Below, piece by piece: positions 63,151 to 64,000 of a stretch of 64,000 nucleotides of DNA; positions within the stretch are counted from its first letter, which is position 1; every line of letters begins with the position of its first letter. The position numbers and the translations under genes were made by a program. The stretch is from NCBI RefSeq assembly GCF_002968635.1, contig NZ_PVBN01000011.1, positions 62,001 to 126,000 of the forward strand. Reading direction: 5' to 3'. Source of the stretch: Neorhizobium alkalisoli (lineage in GTDB: Bacteria; Pseudomonadota; Alphaproteobacteria; Rhizobiales; Rhizobiaceae). The notes under the pieces were generated by a model. That model was given only the letters and a program-made list of their open reading frames with translations, was not told where the DNA came from and ran no database searches.

Positions 63151-64000
63151 ATGACCGCGAAAAAAACCTACGAGCAACTGCGCTCGGCGCGATGGATGGT
63201 GCCGGATGATCAGCGCTCTTTCGGCCACCGGTCGCGAACCATGCAGATGGGCTATGCGCCGGAGGATTGGCAGGGTAAACCGATCATTGCGATTATCAAC
63301 ACCTGGTCTGATGCGCAGCCATGCCACATGCATTTCCGTGAACGTGTAGAGTGGGTGAAGCGGGGTGTCCTCCAGTCGGGCGGTTTTCCCATGGAACTGC
63401 CGGCACTCTCCCTTTCTGAAAACTTCGTGAAGCCGACCACCATGCTCTATCGCAACATGCTGGCGATGGAGACCGAAGAGCTGCTGCGCAGTCACCCGGT
63501 CGATGGCGCCGTCCTGATGGGCGGGTGCGACAAGACCACGCCAGGTCTTGTCATGGGTGCGGTCAGCATGGGCATTCCCTTCATCTATCTGCCAGCCGGC
63601 CCGATGCTTCGCGGCAACTATGCCGGCAAGGCGCTGGGCTCGGGAACCGACGGGTTCAAATATTGGGATGAGCGTCGCGCCGGCACCATTACCCAGGAGG
63701 AATGGCAGGGGATCGAAGGCGGGATCGCCCGCAGCTACGGCCATTGCATGACGATGGGCACGGCCTCGACGATGACGGCCATCGCCGAGGCGATGGGGCT
63801 GACTTTGCCCGGCGCGTCTTCCATTCCCGCCGCCGACGCCAATCACCAGCGCATGTCGGCGGCCTGTGGCCGCCGCATCGTCGATATGGTGTGGGAGGAT
63901 CTGACCCCGGATCACATTATCACTCCGGCGGCCGTCGACAACGCGGTCACGGTCGCCATGGCAACCGGTTGCTCCACCAATGCGATCATTCACCTGATCG
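63151..64000 (+). CDS. IlvD/Edd-family sugar-acid dehydratase, N-terminal part
   Basis: The first 283 codons of a frame that runs out of the window; AAGGAGGG precedes the ATG. It fits the dihydroxyacid/aldonic-acid dehydratase family: IAIINTWSDAQPCHMHFRER, GGCDKTTPGLVMGAVSM (Cys126), GHCMTMGTASTMTAIAEAMG and TPAAVDNAVTVAMATGCSTN. The three cysteines in these motifs bind the iron-sulfur cluster. The early sequence RSARWMVPDDQRSFGHRSR is of the L-arabonate/xylonate dehydratase subgroup rather than IlvD proper. It points to sugar-acid catabolism regulated by the divergent GntR protein. Confidence 0.92.
   Translation, partial: MTAKKTYEQLRSARWMVPDDQRSFGHRSRTMQMGYAPEDWQGKPIIAIINTWSDAQPCHMHFRERVEWVKRGVLQSGGFPMELPALSLSENFVKPTTMLYRNMLAMETEELLRSHPVDGAVLMGGCDKTTPGLVMGAVSMGIPFIYLPAGPMLRGNYAGKALGSGTDGFKYWDERRAGTITQEEWQGIEGGIARSYGHCMTMGTASTMTAIAEAMGLTLPGASSIPAADANHQRMSAACGRRIVDMVWEDLTPDHIITPAAVDNAVTVAMATGCSTNAIIHLI

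Overview
The window looks like part of a large repABC replicon (plasmid or chromid) of a Rhizobium/Agrobacterium-type alphaproteobacterium. The support is a complete repA-repB-repC cassette with two 16-bp parS-like palindromes and a countertranscribed RNA between repB and repC, a RHE_PE00001-type (DUF1612/HTH) gene beside it, an iron-box of the rhizobial RirA type, a dense load of ABC transporters, and the GC-rich codon use throughout. All functions below are read from sequence motifs and gene order; nothing was searched against a database.

Layout. 1-5.7 kb: a ribose-type sugar ABC transporter (binding protein, duplicated ATPase, two permeases) ending in an SMP-30/gluconolactonase-like lactonase. 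5.7-10.8 kb: a methyltransferase gene divergent from an iron-complex ABC importer with two paralogous binding proteins, one FecCD permease and one ATPase. 11.2 kb: a 1-Cys peroxiredoxin. 12-19.2 kb: a LacI-controlled leftward operon (Gfo/Idh/MocA dehydrogenase, TIM-barrel isomerase/epimerase, MalEFGK-type sugar importer) with two operator-like sites in the divergent promoter. 19.3-25.9 kb: the replication region, with a decayed IS256-like transposase in the 1.6-kb gap before repA. 26-31 kb: a methyltransferase, an alpha/beta hydrolase, three translationally coupled membrane-anchored proteins of unknown function and a convergent polytopic membrane protein. 31-33.8 kb: a four-gene phospholipid operon (acyltransferase, CDP-diglyceride synthase-like, small membrane protein, CDP-alcohol phosphotransferase with a variant active site). 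34-36.2 kb: an RsbQ-like hydrolase paired with a PAS sensor histidine kinase, followed by a small secreted protein with a sigma-EcfG-like promoter. 37-40.7 kb: a DUF2161 nuclease-fold protein, a TerC-family membrane protein, two small proteins and a lipoprotein hydrolase. 40.8-46.8 kb: a TriABC-like RND efflux pump with two adaptors and a divergent TetR repressor. 47-56.4 kb: a long operon of two flavin (LLM) monooxygenases, an M20 deacylase, a GNAT acetyltransferase, a permease-ATPase fusion, two amino-acid binding proteins, a remnant of a third LLM enzyme and a cystathionine beta-lyase-like enzyme. 56.8-64 kb: a DMT exporter, a peptide-type ABC importer without its binding protein, a D-2-hydroxyacid dehydrogenase, an FCD-GntR regulator and the start of an IlvD/Edd dehydratase.

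The most interesting region is 46.9-56.4 kb. Its gene content matches, class by class, the Bacillus subtilis ytm/snd operon that salvages S-modified cysteines (N-acetylation, flavin-dependent S-dealkylation, deacetylation, with a two-binding-protein amino-acid importer), but with a proteobacterial arrangement, a fused transporter and an added beta-lyase. Other regions worth a look are the twin Cys-Cys iron-binding proteins with their methyltransferase, the RsbQ/PAS-kinase pair, the lipid operon and the uncharacterised anchored-protein trio.
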